From positions 1,736,001 to 1,800,000 of the forward strand of contig NZ_JAHSTY010000001.1 of assembly GCF_019145355.1 (NCBI RefSeq): DNA of 64,000 nucleotides, given 5' to 3'. Below are positions 8,382-18,231 of this stretch, piece after piece. Below the pieces are notes generated by a model. It was given only the letters and a program-made list of their open reading frames with translations. It did not search any database and was not told the origin of the DNA. A program made the translations under genes and the position numbers. Within the stretch, counting starts at the first letter, position 1, and the number at the start of each line of letters is the position of its first letter. The DNA is from Pseudomonas azadiae (lineage in GTDB: Bacteria; Pseudomonadota; Gammaproteobacteria; Pseudomonadales; Pseudomonadaceae).

Positions 8382-9851
8382 CTATTTCTTGTCGCGGCGC
8401 TTTTTGTCGGCTTTCTTGTGATGCGTCATCATCCGGCGCTTTTTGTTGACCTGGCGGTCGGTAAGGCTGTTCTTGTTGCCTTCGTACGGGTTCTCGCCGC
8501 CCTTGAATTCGATGCGGATCGGCGTACCGACCAGCTTCAGGACGCGGCGGTAGGTGTTCTCCAGGTAACGCACATAGGACTTGGGCACCTTCTCGATCTG
8601 GTTACCGTGAATCACGATAATCGGCGGGTTGGCACCCCCCAAGTGGGCGTAACGCAGTTTGATGCGACGGTTATTGACCATCGGCGGAGCGTGCTCGCCC
8701 ACTGCGTCTTCCAGGATCTGGGTGAGGCGGTTGGTCGGCCAGCGGGTGACCGCGGACTTGAACGAGTTCTGTACGGAGGCGTAAAGGTTGCCCACGCCGG
8801 TGCCGTGCAGCGCCGAGATGAAGTGGATATCGGCGAACTCAACGAAGAACAGACGACGCTGCAGCTCGATCTTGACGAAATCGCGCTCGCTCGGCGTCAT
8901 GCCGTCCCACTTGTTGATCGCGATTACCAGGGCCCGACCGGCTTCCAGGGCGAAACCCAGCAGGTTCAGGTCGTGGTCCACCACGCCTTCGCGGGCGTCC
9001 ATTACGAAGATCACCACGTTGGCGTCTTTGATCGCTTGCAGGGTTTTGACTACGGAGAATTTTTCAACTTCTTCGTGGATCTTGCCGCGCTTGCGCACAC
9101 CGGCGGTGTCGATCAGCGTGTACTTTTCCTCGTTACGTTCGAACGGGATGTAGATGCTGTCGCGGGTGGTGCCGGGTTCGTCATAGACGATGACCCGGTC
9201 TTCACCGAGCATACGGTTGACCAGAGTCGACTTGCCGACGTTAGGGCGGCCGATGATAGCGATCTTGATACCGTCTTTTTCGCTCGGGCCAGGAATGCGC
9301 TTGGCTTCCTCGCCTTCGGCGACGATCTCCTCCTCACCCTCTTCTTCCTCGTCGTCATCCTTTGGAAAGGTGCTGAGGGCGACTTCCAGCATCTGCGTGA
9401 TGCCGCGACCGTGGGCGCCAGCAACCGGGATCGCGTCGCCCAGGCCCATCGGGCTGAATTCGGCGCGGGCCGCTTCAGGATCGATGTTGTCGATCTTGTT
9501 CGCGACCAGATAGGAACGCTTGTTGCGCTTGCGCAGGTGCTCGCCAATCATCTGGTCGGCAGCGGTGTAACCCGCGCGGGCGTCCACCAGGAACAACACG
9601 ACATCGGCTTCTTCAATGGCGAGAAGCGACTGCTCGGCCATTTTTTCGTCCATGCCATGTTCGTCACCGGAGATACCCCCGGTGTCGACAATAATGTAGG
9701 AGCGCCCTTGCCACTTTGCCTCACCGTATTGGCGATCACGGGTCAGACCGGACAAGTCGCCGACGATGGCGTCGCGAGTCCTGGTCAGGCGGTTGAACAA
9801 GGTGGACTTGCCGACGTTAGGTCGGCCCACCAGGGCGATTACGGGAACCAT
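8382..9851 (-). CDS. der: Ribosome biogenesis GTPase Der (EngA)
   Basis: A 489-residue protein with two tandem GTPase domains, each with its own P-loop GRPNVGKST (near residues 9 and 184), and both NKID/NKWD specificity motifs. A C-terminal KH-like domain ends in a Lys/Arg-rich tail. Der acts in maturation of the 50S subunit. The ATG at 9851 ([14 protein letters not shown]) matches the family start better than one 12 bases upstream. It is the last gene of the leftward ndk-to-der block, with its own terminator downstream. An acidic stretch ([11 protein letters not shown]) links the two G domains. Confidence 0.97.
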   Translation of the reverse strand: MVPVIALVGRPNVGKSTLFNRLTRTRDAIVGDLSGLTRDRQYGEAKWQGRSYIIVDTGGISGDEHGMDEKMAEQSLLAIEEADVVLFLVDARAGYTAADQMIGEHLRKRNKRSYLVANKIDNIDPEAARAEFSPMGLGDAIPVAGAHGRGITQMLEVALSTFPKDDDEEEEGEEEIVAEGEEAKRIPGPSEKDGIKIAIIGRPNVGKSTLVNRMLGEDRVIVYDEPGTTRDSIYIPFERNEEKYTLIDTAGVRKRGKIHEEVEKFSVVKTLQAIKDANVVIFVMDAREGVVDHDLNLLGFALEAGRALVIAINKWDGMTPSERDFVKIELQRRLFFVEFADIHFISALHGTGVGNLYASVQNSFKSAVTRWPTNRLTQILEDAVGEHAPPMVNNRRIKLRYAHLGGANPPIIVIHGNQIEKVPKSYVRYLENTYRRVLKLVGTPIRIEFKGGENPYEGNKNSLTDRQVNKKRRMMTHHKKADKKRRDKK

Positions 9852-9882
9852 GCGGCTCTCCACTTCGTTATTTCAGAAAATA

Positions 9883-9907
9883 CAAAAGCCGCTGCAGGGC
9901 AGCGGCT
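9883..9907 (-). terminator. Hairpin terminator between bamB and der
   Basis: AGCCGCTGC at 9887-9895 pairs with GCAGCGGCT at 9899-9907. Read leftward it is followed by TTTTGTA, a short and probably leaky terminator after bamB. Confidence 0.6.
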
Positions 9908-9985
9908 GGTGCTCGGGGCAGCATCGTCAGATGCCGCATGCCCCGCCGAAGCAGGGCCGCCTGGGTGTGACCCCAAGCAGGGTTC

Positions 9986-11137
9986 TTACTTGATGGTCAG
10001 CGCTTCCAGCTTGCCGCTGTTGCCATACACGTACAGCATGTTACCCACCACCAGCGGACGTGCACGCAGACCGTCGCTGTCAATACGCTCGCGACCGACA
10101 AAGCGACCGTCCACCTGGCTCAGCAGGTGCAGGTAGCCTTCGAAGTCACCCACGGCCACATAGCTGGAGAATACTTCCGGTGCCGACAGTTGGCGGCGAG
10201 CCAGCGAATCGTTGCTCCACAATGCAGTGGTGGAACGCTCGTCGACACTTTCAACGGTGCCCGACGCCAAGCTCACGTAGACGCTGCCAAACCCTTGGGC
10301 GACACCCGCGTAGCTGGAAGCATCACGCTGCCAGTTAACGCGACCGCTCTGCAGGTCCAGTGCCGCCACACGGCCCTGGTAGGTAGCGACGTAGAGGGTT
10401 TCACCGGACAGCAGCAAGCCGCCGTCGATGTCCACGACGCGATCCAGCTCGGAACGACCTTGCGGGATGGCCACACGGGTTTCCCAGGCCGGCACGCCGT
10501 TACGGGTGTCCAGGGCGACCACTTTACCGGTCGACAGGCCTGCAACAGCCAGATTGTTGGTCACAATCGGACCACTGGTACCGCGCAACGTCAGCACCGC
10601 CGGGGTGCTGTCGTACAACCAGCGCTGTTCGCCAGTGCTGGCGTCCAGGCCAATCACGCGGTCGTCCTGGGTTTGCACCACGACGATATCGCCGTTGGTG
10701 GCAGGCGGTGCGAGCACTTCACTGGTCACGCGGGCGCGCCATTTCTCTTCACCGGTGCTGGAATCCAGCGCCACGACTTCGCCCTTGAGCGTACCGAGCA
10801 TCACCATGCCATAACCCACGCCTACGGCGCCGGACACAGGCAATTCAAGATCCTTGGACCATTTCACGTCACCGTTCATGCGGTCCATGGAGGTCACGAC
10901 GCCGGTGACATCAGCGGCCACAATGTTGTCACCGTCAATTGCCGGTACCAGCATGTTGTAGGTTTCGCCCTGACCGTCACCGATAGAGCGGCTCCACTGC
11001 TTTTGCAAGACCACTTCTTCCTTGAAGCTGGTCAGCTCCGCAGGCGGTAGTTCTTTCTTACTGTTGCTGCTGCAACCCGCGGCCAGAACGGCCAGAGCCA
11101 GCAATGCTGCATGTTTCCAACGGATCACGTCACGCAT
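9986..11137 (-). CDS. bamB: Outer-membrane assembly lipoprotein BamB
   Basis: A 383-residue lipoprotein of the BAM complex, which inserts beta-barrel proteins into the outer membrane. The signal peptide ends in the lipobox LAAGC (lipidated C22). The rest is an eight-bladed PQQ-type propeller with repeated blade sequences such as VVALDSSTGEEKWRARV, VIGLDASTGEQRWLYD and VAALDLQSGRVNWQRD. The ATG at 11137 overlaps the yfgM stop by 8 bases, indicating translational coupling. An upstream in-frame extension lacks the signal-peptide start. The gene order yfgM-bamB-der is conserved in gammaproteobacteria. Confidence 0.96.
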   Translation of the reverse strand: MRDVIRWKHAALLALAVLAAGCSSNSKKELPPAELTSFKEEVVLQKQWSRSIGDGQGETYNMLVPAIDGDNIVAADVTGVVTSMDRMNGDVKWSKDLELPVSGAVGVGYGMVMLGTLKGEVVALDSSTGEEKWRARVTSEVLAPPATNGDIVVVQTQDDRVIGLDASTGEQRWLYDSTPAVLTLRGTSGPIVTNNLAVAGLSTGKVVALDTRNGVPAWETRVAIPQGRSELDRVVDIDGGLLLSGETLYVATYQGRVAALDLQSGRVNWQRDASSYAGVAQGFGSVYVSLASGTVESVDERSTTALWSNDSLARRQLSAPEVFSSYVAVGDFEGYLHLLSQVDGRFVGRERIDSDGLRARPLVVGNMLYVYGNSGKLEALTIK

Positions 11138-11771
11138 CCCCTTTGGCCAGGTCGTCCAGCTTGATTTGTAAGCCACCGACCGCCGCTTCATCAGACAGCG
11201 CCGCCTTGGCTTTTTGGTACGCAGCATTAGCTTCGTCGGTACGACCCAATTGGACCAACAGGTCGCCCTTGAGCTCTTCGCGAGTGGCTACAAATGCCTT
11301 GTCAGCATCGCCGTCGAGCAGTTTGAGTGCTTCGTCGGCCTTGTTCTGTGCCGCCAATACCTGAGCCAGGCGCTGACGTGCGATTTCACCCAGGGTCGGG
11401 TTGGTCGGCTTGTCGGCGATAGCCTTCAGCTCTGTAGCAGCATCGTCCAGCTTGCCGGTGTCGACCGCGACTTTGGCGACGAACAGGCTACCGTATTGGG
11501 CGTAGGTGCTACCGCCAAAATCTTTTTTCAGTTCGCCCGCCAGGTAGGCGACCTTCGCCGCATCGGGCTTGCCGTCTGGCGTGAGGGTGCTTTCCAGCAA
11601 TTGCTGATAGAGGATCGAGGCGCCGTGGGACTGGTTGGCCTGATACTTGGTCCAGGCTTGCCAGCCGAACACCACCACTAAAGCCAGCAGACCGCCCGTA
11701 ACCAGGGGCTTGCCATTACGCTGCCACCAGTCCTTGAACTCGGCCAGTTGATCATCATCAGAACTCGACAC
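11130..11771 (-). CDS. yfgM: YfgM-type TPR membrane protein (ancillary SecYEG chaperone)
   Basis: A 213-residue protein with a short cytoplasmic N-terminus, one membrane segment (about residues 25-42, VTGGLLALVVVFGWQAW), and a periplasmic tail of tetratricopeptide-like helices (ATELKAIADKPTNPTLGEIA and following repeats). YfgM associates with SecYEG and PpiD and helps hand over secreted proteins. It lies between hisS and bamB in the conserved order and overlaps bamB by 8 bases. Confidence 0.92.
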   Translation of the reverse strand: MSSSDDDQLAEFKDWWQRNGKPLVTGGLLALVVVFGWQAWTKYQANQSHGASILYQQLLESTLTPDGKPDAAKVAYLAGELKKDFGGSTYAQYGSLFVAKVAVDTGKLDDAATELKAIADKPTNPTLGEIARQRLAQVLAAQNKADEALKLLDGDADKAFVATREELKGDLLVQLGRTDEANAAYQKAKAALSDEAAVGGLQIKLDDLAKGDA

Positions 11772-11812
11772 CCCAATACTCCTTAATCGCTAAATTCGGC
11801 TATTCGACAGCT

Positions 11813-13102
11813 TCAACCCTGCACGACGCAGGTGGCCAAGTGCGCAGCGAGCGCATCAAAGGCAATGTTCTGTTGCTCGCCCTGGCCACGCAGGGGTTTG
11901 AAACCTATCACTTGCTGGGCCAGTTCGTCATCGCCGAGGATCAGCGCATACAGCGCGCCGCTCTTATCAGCCTTCTTGAACTGGCTCTTGAAGCTGCCGG
12001 CGCCGGCGTTCACCTGCAGGCGCAGGTTCGGCAGTTGGTCACGCACTTTTTCGCTCAGGGCCAGGGCTGCCAATTCGGCCGCCTCGCCAAAGGCGCAAAG
12101 GTACACGTCCACCTGACGGGAGATTTCGTCCGGAATCTGCTCCAGGGTCTCAAGCATCAGGATCAGCCGCTCGATACCCATGGCGAACCCTACGCCGGTA
12201 GTCGGCTTGCCGCCCATCTGCTCGACCAGGCCGTCGTAGCGCCCACCGGCACACACGGTGCCCTGGGCGCCGAGCTTGTCGGTGATCCACTCGAACACGG
12301 TCTTGCTGTAGTAGTCGAGACCGCGCACCAGCTTTGGATTGACGACGTAGGGAATACCGGCCGCGTCCAGTCGAGCCTTGAGGCCCTCGAAGTGCATGCG
12401 GGATTCGTCATCCAGATAGTCGGCCATTTTCGGCGCGCCGGCCAGTACAGCCTGGGTGTCGGCGTTCTTGGTATCAAGCACGCGCAACGGGTTGGTCTTC
12501 AGGCGGCGCTGGCTGTCTTCGTCCAACTTGTCCAGGTGGGCAGACAGGTACTCGACCAGCGCGACCCGGTAGCGGCCACGGGACTCACTGGTGCCCAGGC
12601 TGTTAAGCTCGAGCTTGACCGCGTCGCGGATGCCCAACTGGCCCCACAAGCGCCAGGTCAGCACGATCAGCTCGGCGTCGATGTCCGGGCCGTCCAGGTT
12701 GAAGACTTCGCAACCGATCTGGTGGAATTGGCGATAACGTCCTTTCTGCGGACGCTCGTGACGGAACATGGGGCCGATGTACCACAGTTTCTGGGTTTGG
12801 CCGCCACCCGTGATGCCATGTTCCAGTACAGCGCGAACGCACGCGGCGGTGCCTTCCGGACGCAGGGTCAGGGAGTCGCCGTTGCGGTCTTCAAAGGTGT
12901 ACATCTCTTTTTCGACGATGTCGGTCACTTCACCGATGGAGCGCTTGAACAGCTCGGTGAACTCGACGATCGGCATGCGGATCTGCTTGTAACCGTAGTT
13001 ATCCAGCAGGCGCGCGACCGTGCTTTCGAAGTAGCGCCACAGTGGCGTCTGCTCCGGCAGGATGTCGTTCATGCCGCGAATGGCTTGCAGAGACTTGCTC
13101 AC
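11813..13102 (-). CDS. hisS: Histidyl-tRNA synthetase
   Basis: A 429-residue class II synthetase charging tRNA-His. Motif 2 appears as [18 protein letters not shown], and the histidine-specific motif as [15 protein letters not shown]. The motif 3 region is [15 protein letters not shown], and a C-terminal anticodon-binding domain follows. Length is normal for the family. It sits between ispG and yfgM as in E. coli, 21 bases from ispG. Confidence 0.98.
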   Translation of the reverse strand: MSKSLQAIRGMNDILPEQTPLWRYFESTVARLLDNYGYKQIRMPIVEFTELFKRSIGEVTDIVEKEMYTFEDRNGDSLTLRPEGTAACVRAVLEHGITGGGQTQKLWYIGPMFRHERPQKGRYRQFHQIGCEVFNLDGPDIDAELIVLTWRLWGQLGIRDAVKLELNSLGTSESRGRYRVALVEYLSAHLDKLDEDSQRRLKTNPLRVLDTKNADTQAVLAGAPKMADYLDDESRMHFEGLKARLDAAGIPYVVNPKLVRGLDYYSKTVFEWITDKLGAQGTVCAGGRYDGLVEQMGGKPTTGVGFAMGIERLILMLETLEQIPDEISRQVDVYLCAFGEAAELAALALSEKVRDQLPNLRLQVNAGAGSFKSQFKKADKSGALYALILGDDELAQQVIGFKPLRGQGEQQNIAFDALAAHLATCVVQG

Positions 13103-13123
13103 ATCAAATCCTTAAATTCGTTC

Positions 13124-14233
13124 TTAGCCACGCGCGATCAGCGCTGCGTCAGCCGCGACTTTTTCGGCCGCTTTCTCGCGGATCAGTTTTTCAAGCTGAT
13201 CCACCAGATTGTCATTCGTTAACTTCTGCGCCGGCTTGCCGTCGATGTAGATCAGGTTCGGCGTACCACCGGTCAAGCCCACATGCGCCTCTTTGGCTTC
13301 ACCCGGCCCGTTCACCACGCAACCGATCACTGCAACATCCAGCGGCACCAGCAGGTCTTCGAGGCGCAATTCCAGGTCGTTCATGGTTTTCACCACGTCG
13401 AAGTTCTGCCGCGAGCAGCTTGGGCAGGCAATGAAATTGATACCGCGGGAACGCAAACGCAGGGATTTGAGAATGTCGTAGCCGACTTTCACTTCCTCAA
13501 CCGGGTCTGCCGCCAGGGAGATGCGAATAGTGTCGCCGATCCCTTCGGCGAGCAGCATACCGAGACCTACCGCAGATTTCACTGTGCCTGAGCGTAAACC
13601 GCCGGCTTCCGTGATACCCAGGTGCAAGGGCTGCACGATTTCCTTGGCCAGCAGGCGGTAGGCTTCTACCGCCATGAACACATCGGAGGCCTTTACGCTG
13701 ACCTTGAAGTCCTGGAAATTCAGGCGTTCGAGGTGCTCAACGTGGCGCAGCGCCGATTCAACCAACGCAGCGGGGGTAGGCTCGCCGTATTTCTTTTGCA
13801 GGTCTTTTTCCAGGGAACCGGCGTTGACGCCGATGCGGATTGGAATGCCACGATCACGGGCCGCGTCCACTACCGCACGCACGCGGTCTTCGCGACCGAT
13901 GTTGCCTGGGTTGATGCGCAGGCAGTCCACGCCCAGCTCGGCCACGCGCAATGCGATCTTGTAGTCGAAGTGAATGTCGGCAACCAACGGCACCTTGACC
14001 AGTTGCTTGATGCGACCGAAGGCTTCGGCCGCGTCCATGTCCGGAACCGACACCCGTACGATGTCCACGCCTGCCGCTTCCAGACGGTTGATCTGGGCAA
14101 CGGTGGCGGCCACGTCGTTGGTGTCGCTGTTGGTCATGCTCTGCACCGCGATGGGGGCATCGCCACCCACCGGCACCGAGCCGACCCAGATCTTGCGCGA
14201 TACGCGACGTTTGATTGGAGATTCGCCGTGCAT
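13124..14233 (-). CDS. ispG: 4-hydroxy-3-methylbut-2-enyl-diphosphate synthase (flavodoxin)
   Basis: A 369-residue 4Fe-4S enzyme of the MEP isoprenoid pathway, converting MEcPP to HMBPP. The N-terminal TIM barrel contains [14 protein letters not shown]. The C-terminal part has the cluster cysteines in [12 protein letters not shown] and [12 protein letters not shown]. It starts 2 bases from the rodZ stop, so the two are cotranscribed. The gene depends on Fe-S assembly by the isc operon located 3.5 kb away. Confidence 0.98.
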   Translation of the reverse strand: MHGESPIKRRVSRKIWVGSVPVGGDAPIAVQSMTNSDTNDVAATVAQINRLEAAGVDIVRVSVPDMDAAEAFGRIKQLVKVPLVADIHFDYKIALRVAELGVDCLRINPGNIGREDRVRAVVDAARDRGIPIRIGVNAGSLEKDLQKKYGEPTPAALVESALRHVEHLERLNFQDFKVSVKASDVFMAVEAYRLLAKEIVQPLHLGITEAGGLRSGTVKSAVGLGMLLAEGIGDTIRISLAADPVEEVKVGYDILKSLRLRSRGINFIACPSCSRQNFDVVKTMNDLELRLEDLLVPLDVAVIGCVVNGPGEAKEAHVGLTGGTPNLIYIDGKPAQKLTNDNLVDQLEKLIREKAAEKVAADAALIARG

Positions 14234-14235
14234 GA

Positions 14236-15210
14236 CTATTGTCCCAACTTGATTCGAGCGGTCTCGCCGCTGGTGAACGGCGCCACGTCCACAGGCTGGC
14301 CGTTGTAGGCCACTTGCGCGCCACGGGCAAAGCCCAGACGCAGCGTCAAAGGAGGCTTGCCGCCCTGCTCAAGCGTATCGCCCTTACGCTTCAGACCGCT
14401 GAACAGCACTTTGCCATTGCCATCGGTGAGTTGCGTCCAGCAGTCAGCAACGAAGGTGACCTGTACGCGGCCATCACCGGCGATCAATGCTGGAGTGGTG
14501 GGCGGTGAAATGGCAGGGGCGGCTGACGCGGCAGCCGTTGGCGCCTGCGCTGGAGCGGCCGGTATGTGGGCCGGGGCAGCCGGCGCAACTGGCGTCGCGG
14601 GCGCCGGTACTGCAGTGGCAGGTGCGGTTTGCGGGGCAGGCTGCTCGGCGGCGACCGGCGCTTCAGGCGCGGCCTGGCTTTCGGCGACCGCCTGGTCTTC
14701 CGGCTCGTCCAGCGGATGAATCTGGGTGGTGCCGTCGGCGCTTTCGACCTCGACATGCTCCATGGCGTTGCTGGTCAGGTCCTTGGTGCGCTGGGACGCC
14801 TGGTCCTGCCACCAGACGAAACCGCCACCGATCACGGCGATCAGCAGCAACAGGCTGACGATTCGCAAAATGGTGTGGGAAACCCGCGTTGGCTCTTCAA
14901 TGCGACCCAGGCCATGCACATTGCTGCCTTGGGAGTCGGTGCCGGTGAATTGGTCGAATTGCTGGACCAGGATGGCCTGGTCGATGCCCAGCAATTTGGC
15001 ATAGGCGCGGATATAGCCGCGGGCGAAGGTGTGCCCGGGCAGCTTATCGAACGCGCCGGCTTCAAGGTTGCCCAGGGACGTGGTGGTCAAATTGAGCTTG
15101 AGGGCCACTTCCGCCAGCGACCAACCATTGCTTTCGCGGGCCTGACGCAAGGTGTCGCCTGGGTTTACGCGATTAGCTGCTACAACTTCCGGGTGCGCCG
15201 CTTTCATCAT
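14236..15210 (-). CDS. rodZ: Cytoskeletal protein RodZ
   Basis: A 324-residue bitopic protein that anchors MreB to the membrane for rod shape. Its order is a cytoplasmic Cro/CI-type helix-turn-helix (about residues 17-80, [20 protein letters not shown]), one membrane helix ([20 protein letters not shown], near 115-135), a long Ala/Pro linker, and a C-terminal DUF4115 domain. The linker has low complexity, rich in APA and PAAP. The first ATG overlaps the pilW stop as ATGA; the second ATG one codon later is equally possible. The order pilW-rodZ-ispG is conserved. Confidence 0.95.
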   Translation of the reverse strand: MMKAAHPEVVAANRVNPGDTLRQARESNGWSLAEVALKLNLTTTSLGNLEAGAFDKLPGHTFARGYIRAYAKLLGIDQAILVQQFDQFTGTDSQGSNVHGLGRIEEPTRVSHTILRIVSLLLLIAVIGGGFVWWQDQASQRTKDLTSNAMEHVEVESADGTTQIHPLDEPEDQAVAESQAAPEAPVAAEQPAPQTAPATAVPAPATPVAPAAPAHIPAAPAQAPTAAASAAPAISPPTTPALIAGDGRVQVTFVADCWTQLTDGNGKVLFSGLKRKGDTLEQGGKPPLTLRLGFARGAQVAYNGQPVDVAPFTSGETARIKLGQ

Positions 15211-15965
15211 TGCTCCGACAGGTATTGCTGATATTCCGGCGTACCGGGATAGAGTCGTTCGAGTTGCTGGCCAAAACGTGCGGCCGTGTCGTGTTCTTCA
15301 TGAACCGTCGCCAGGCGCACACCGAGCAATAGACTACGTGCATTTTGCCCACTGAGCAGGCTAAAACGCTCGTAATAGTCACGTGCCGGCACATAATGCC
15401 TGTCTTCGTAGGACAACTCAGCCATTTCGAGCAATGCCCGAGGCTGGCGACCATTCAAATGCAGGGCTTTTTCCAATTGCTGGCGAGCGCTGTCGCGCTG
15501 GCCCAGGTGTATCGAAGTCACCCCAAGGTTCTCGAATACGCGCGAACGCTCAGGATAGAGGGTATCGGCGCTGGCTTGCTGGAAATAAAGGGCGGCCTGG
15601 TCATAGCGTTTCTGCGAGAACAGGAAGCTGCCGTAGTTGTTCAGCAGCCGCGGGGCGCCGGGTCGCGCGGCCAGGGCCTTGAGGAAATACTGTTCAGCCA
15701 GTTCAGGCTCGGCCTGGGCCTGGAACACCAGGGCCAGTGCGCCATTGGCGTCGGCATCGTCGCCATCCAGCTCAAGGGCCTTTTTCAGCGGGACCTTGGC
15801 CTGCTCGCCCATGCCTTGCTGCAGGTAACCCAAGCCGAGTTGCACATAAGCAACCCGCGCCTCCTCACGGCCTTTACCGGTGTGCAAAGGGCTGTCATGG
15901 CCCGATGAAACACAGCCGGCCCCGAGACCGGTAACAAGCAAAAGCAGCGCAAGGCGCAGGGGCAT
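15207..15965 (-). CDS. pilW: Type IV pilus pilotin lipoprotein
   Basis: A 252-residue lipoprotein (also called PilF) needed to place and assemble the PilQ secretin in the outer membrane. The lipobox GLGAGC gives lipidated C18. It is followed by about six TPR repeats, e.g. AYVQLGLGYLQQGMGEQAKV and PRLLNNYGSFLFSQKRYDQA. It overlaps rodZ by 4 bases and follows rlmN by 12 bases in the same direction, the standard gammaproteobacterial order. Confidence 0.93.
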   Translation of the reverse strand: MPLRLALLLLVTGLGAGCVSSGHDSPLHTGKGREEARVAYVQLGLGYLQQGMGEQAKVPLKKALELDGDDADANGALALVFQAQAEPELAEQYFLKALAARPGAPRLLNNYGSFLFSQKRYDQAALYFQQASADTLYPERSRVFENLGVTSIHLGQRDSARQQLEKALHLNGRQPRALLEMAELSYEDRHYVPARDYYERFSLLSGQNARSLLLGVRLATVHEEHDTAARFGQQLERLYPGTPEYQQYLSEQ

Positions 15966-15977
15966 AGAGATCCTCTC

Positions 15978-17126
15978 TCAGATTCGATTTACAGCAATCA
16001 GCGGCAAATCGTCGGCGGCGTTCAGTTCGCGCCCGGCGATATAACGCTCGCTGCGGCGGGTGCGGTCCATCACCTGCCCTACCAATTGGCCACAGGCGGC
16101 GTCGATGTCCTCACCACGGGTGGTGCGCACGGTGACGTTGTAGCCGGCCTGGTGCAATTGATCCTGGAAACGGCGGATGGCGTTGTTGCTCGGCCGCTCG
16201 TAGCCGGAGTGTGGAAACGGGTTGAACGGAATCAGGTTGATCTTGCACGGCGTGTTCTTGAGCAACTCGATCATCTCGACCGCATGCTCGACCTTGTCGT
16301 TGATGTCCTTGAGCATGGTGTACTCAATGGTCAGGACGCGCTTCTCGCCCAAGGTCGCCATATAACGCTGGCAAGACTCGAGCAGCATCTTAAGCGGATA
16401 CTTCTTGTTGATCGGCACCAATTGGTTACGCAATGCGTCATTCGGTGCGTGCAGCGACAAGGCCAGCGAGACGTCGATGTGCTTGGCCAGCTCATCGATC
16501 ATCGGTACCACGCCAGAGGTCGACAGGGTCACACGGCGCTTGGAGATGCCGTAGCCCAGGTCGTCCATCATCAGGTGCATGGCCGCTATGACGTTGTCGA
16601 AGTTCAGCAGCGGCTCACCCATGCCCATCATCACCACGTTGGTGATGGCACGGTCGACGGTTGCCGGGACGCTGCCAAAGGATTTGTTGGCAATCCACAC
16701 CTGGCCGATCACTTCGGCGGCGGTGAGGTTGCTATTGAAGCCTTGCTTGCCGGTGGAGCAGAAACTGCAGTCCAGGGCACAGCCTGCCTGGGACGAAACG
16801 CACAAGGTGCCGCGCTTGCCCTGGGGAATGTAGACGGTCTCGACGCAGCTGCCGGACGCCACGCGCACCACCCATTTGCGGGTGCCGTCGGTGGAGATGT
16901 CCTCGCTGACCACTTCGGGACCACGAATCTCGGCAATGGCCTTGAGCTTGTCGCGCAAGGCCTTGCTGACGTTCGTCATGGCGTCGAAATCGTCGACGCC
17001 AAAGTGGTGAATCCATTTCATTACCTGACCGGCACGGAAACGCTTCTCCCCGATTGAGTCGAAGAATTTCTCCATTTCCGGCTGAGTCAGCCCCAGCAGG
17101 TTGGTTTTTACAGTCGATGTCGTCAT
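15978..17126 (-). CDS. rlmN: Dual-specificity rRNA/tRNA methyltransferase RlmN
   Basis: A 382-residue radical-SAM enzyme that methylates C2 of A2503 in 23S rRNA and A37 in several tRNAs. The radical-SAM cysteines are C116, C120 and C123 ([13 protein letters not shown]). The second catalytic cysteine lies in [11 protein letters not shown] near the C-terminus. [11 protein letters not shown] and the N-terminal helical domain are typical. It lies between ndk and pilW with short gaps. Confidence 0.97.
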   Translation of the reverse strand: MTTSTVKTNLLGLTQPEMEKFFDSIGEKRFRAGQVMKWIHHFGVDDFDAMTNVSKALRDKLKAIAEIRGPEVVSEDISTDGTRKWVVRVASGSCVETVYIPQGKRGTLCVSSQAGCALDCSFCSTGKQGFNSNLTAAEVIGQVWIANKSFGSVPATVDRAITNVVMMGMGEPLLNFDNVIAAMHLMMDDLGYGISKRRVTLSTSGVVPMIDELAKHIDVSLALSLHAPNDALRNQLVPINKKYPLKMLLESCQRYMATLGEKRVLTIEYTMLKDINDKVEHAVEMIELLKNTPCKINLIPFNPFPHSGYERPSNNAIRRFQDQLHQAGYNVTVRTTRGEDIDAACGQLVGQVMDRTRRSERYIAGRELNAADDLPLIAVNRI

Positions 17127-17155
17127 GGATTCACCCTCACTCTTTAAGCCGATGC

Positions 17156-17581
17156 TTAGCGAGCGGTTACTTCAGTAGCAGCGAAAAAGTACGAGATTTC
17201 GCGGGCAGCAGCGGCTTCGGAGTCCGAACCGTGAACAGCGTTGGCGTCGATGGACTCGGCGAAGTCAGCACGGATGGTGCCGGCAGCCGCTTCTTTAGGG
17301 TTGGTAGCGCCCATCAGCTCGCGGTTCAGCGCGATCGCGTTTTCGCCTTCCAGCACCTGAACAACAACAGGACCGGAGATCATGAAGGAGACCAGGTCGC
17401 CGAAGAAGCCACGAGCGCTGTGCTCAGCGTAGAAGCCTTCAGCTTCAGCCTTGGACAGTTGCTTGAGTTTCGAAGCTACAACCTTCAGGCCGGCTTTTTC
17501 GAAACGAGTGGTGATCTCGCCGATGACGTTTTTTGCAACAGCGTCAGGCTTGATGATGGAGAAAGTACGTTGAACAGCCAT
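17156..17581 (-). CDS. ndk: Nucleoside diphosphate kinase
   Basis: A 141-residue enzyme balancing nucleoside triphosphate pools by phosphotransfer through a histidine. The catalytic His lies in NAVHGSDS, preceded by the usual [18 protein letters not shown]. Full length. It opens the leftward cluster ndk-rlmN-pilW-rodZ-ispG-hisS-yfgM-bamB-der. The gap to iscX holds the isc terminator, so ndk should have its own promoter near 17582-17617. Confidence 0.98.
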   Translation of the reverse strand: MAVQRTFSIIKPDAVAKNVIGEITTRFEKAGLKVVASKLKQLSKAEAEGFYAEHSARGFFGDLVSFMISGPVVVQVLEGENAIALNRELMGATNPKEAAAGTIRADFAESIDANAVHGSDSEAAAAREISYFFAATEVTAR

Positions 17582-17608
17582 GGTGTAACTCCAGAAACGG
17601 TAATTTAC

Positions 17609-17640
17609 GAAAAATTAAACCCGCGAATTATACGCGGGTT
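17609..17640 (-). terminator. Terminator at the end of the isc operon
   Basis: AACCCGCG at 17618-17625 pairs with CGCGGGTT at 17633-17640, loop AATTATA. Read leftward it is followed by TAATTTTT. It lies 32 bases past the iscX stop. Confidence 0.85.
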
Positions 17641-17671
17641 ATCGGGTATTGCCTAACTGCGTAAAGGCGGC

Positions 17672-17872
17672 TCAGTCTGCTTCTTCGATCCACAGGCCCT
17701 GAATCGCCTCCAGAACCTTCTCGCCACCCCGGTCAGGAATGTCGTCGAAGTCCGGCAGTTCCATTACGAGGTTGCGCAGCTTGACGAAGTTCACCGTAAG
17801 AGGATTGACCTCAGGATGAGCCTCTGCAAGTTGTATAGCGATTTCTTGTACATCAACCCATTTCAGGCTCAT
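17672..17872 (-). CDS. iscX: Fe-S assembly protein IscX
   Basis: A 66-residue acidic protein, the exact family length, with MSLKWVDVQEIAIQLAEAHP and DFDDIPDRGGEKVLEAIQ. IscX binds IscS and iron and modulates cluster formation. The ATG at 17872 is chosen over a start six codons upstream because it gives the conserved N-terminus. It is the last gene of the isc operon, 14 bases after fdx. Confidence 0.96.
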   Translation of the reverse strand: MSLKWVDVQEIAIQLAEAHPEVNPLTVNFVKLRNLVMELPDFDDIPDRGGEKVLEAIQGLWIEEAD

Positions 17873-17886
17873 GACAGTTCCTTGAA

Positions 17887-18228
17887 TCAATGCGGCGCTT
17901 CGGCCGCATGGTTGAGCGAATATTTCGGAATTTCGACGGTGATGTCTTGCGTCCCGACCTTTGCCTGACAGCTGAGACGCGAAGTCGCTTCCAGGCCCCA
18001 GGCGCGGTCAAGGAAGTCTTCTTCCAGCTCATCCGCCTCTTCAAGGCTGTTGAAGCCCTCGCGAATGATGCAGTGGCACGTGGTGCAAGCGCACACACCG
18101 CCGCAGGCGCTTTCGATTTCGATGTGGTTGTCGTGGGCCACTTCCAGGATGGACTTGCCGGTCTCAGCCTCCACGACCATACCGTCCGGGCAATGCTCGG
18201 CGTGTGGCAGAAAAATGATCTGCGGCAT
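17887..18228 (-). CDS. fdx: ISC-type 2Fe-2S ferredoxin
   Basis: A 113-residue adrenodoxin-type ferredoxin that supplies electrons to cluster assembly. The ligands are in the pattern CGGVCACTTCHC plus a later Cys in SRLSCQAKVG. Its start lies 3 bases from the hscA stop, so the two are coupled. It sits inside the isc operon between hscA and iscX. Confidence 0.97.
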   Translation of the reverse strand: MPQIIFLPHAEHCPDGMVVEAETGKSILEVAHDNHIEIESACGGVCACTTCHCIIREGFNSLEEADELEEDFLDRAWGLEATSRLSCQAKVGTQDITVEIPKYSLNHAAEAPH

Positions 18229-18231
18229 CAG

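Noticed and set aside
8349..10136. 595-codon frame antisense to der
   Set aside because: Shadow of der; no recognisable domains.
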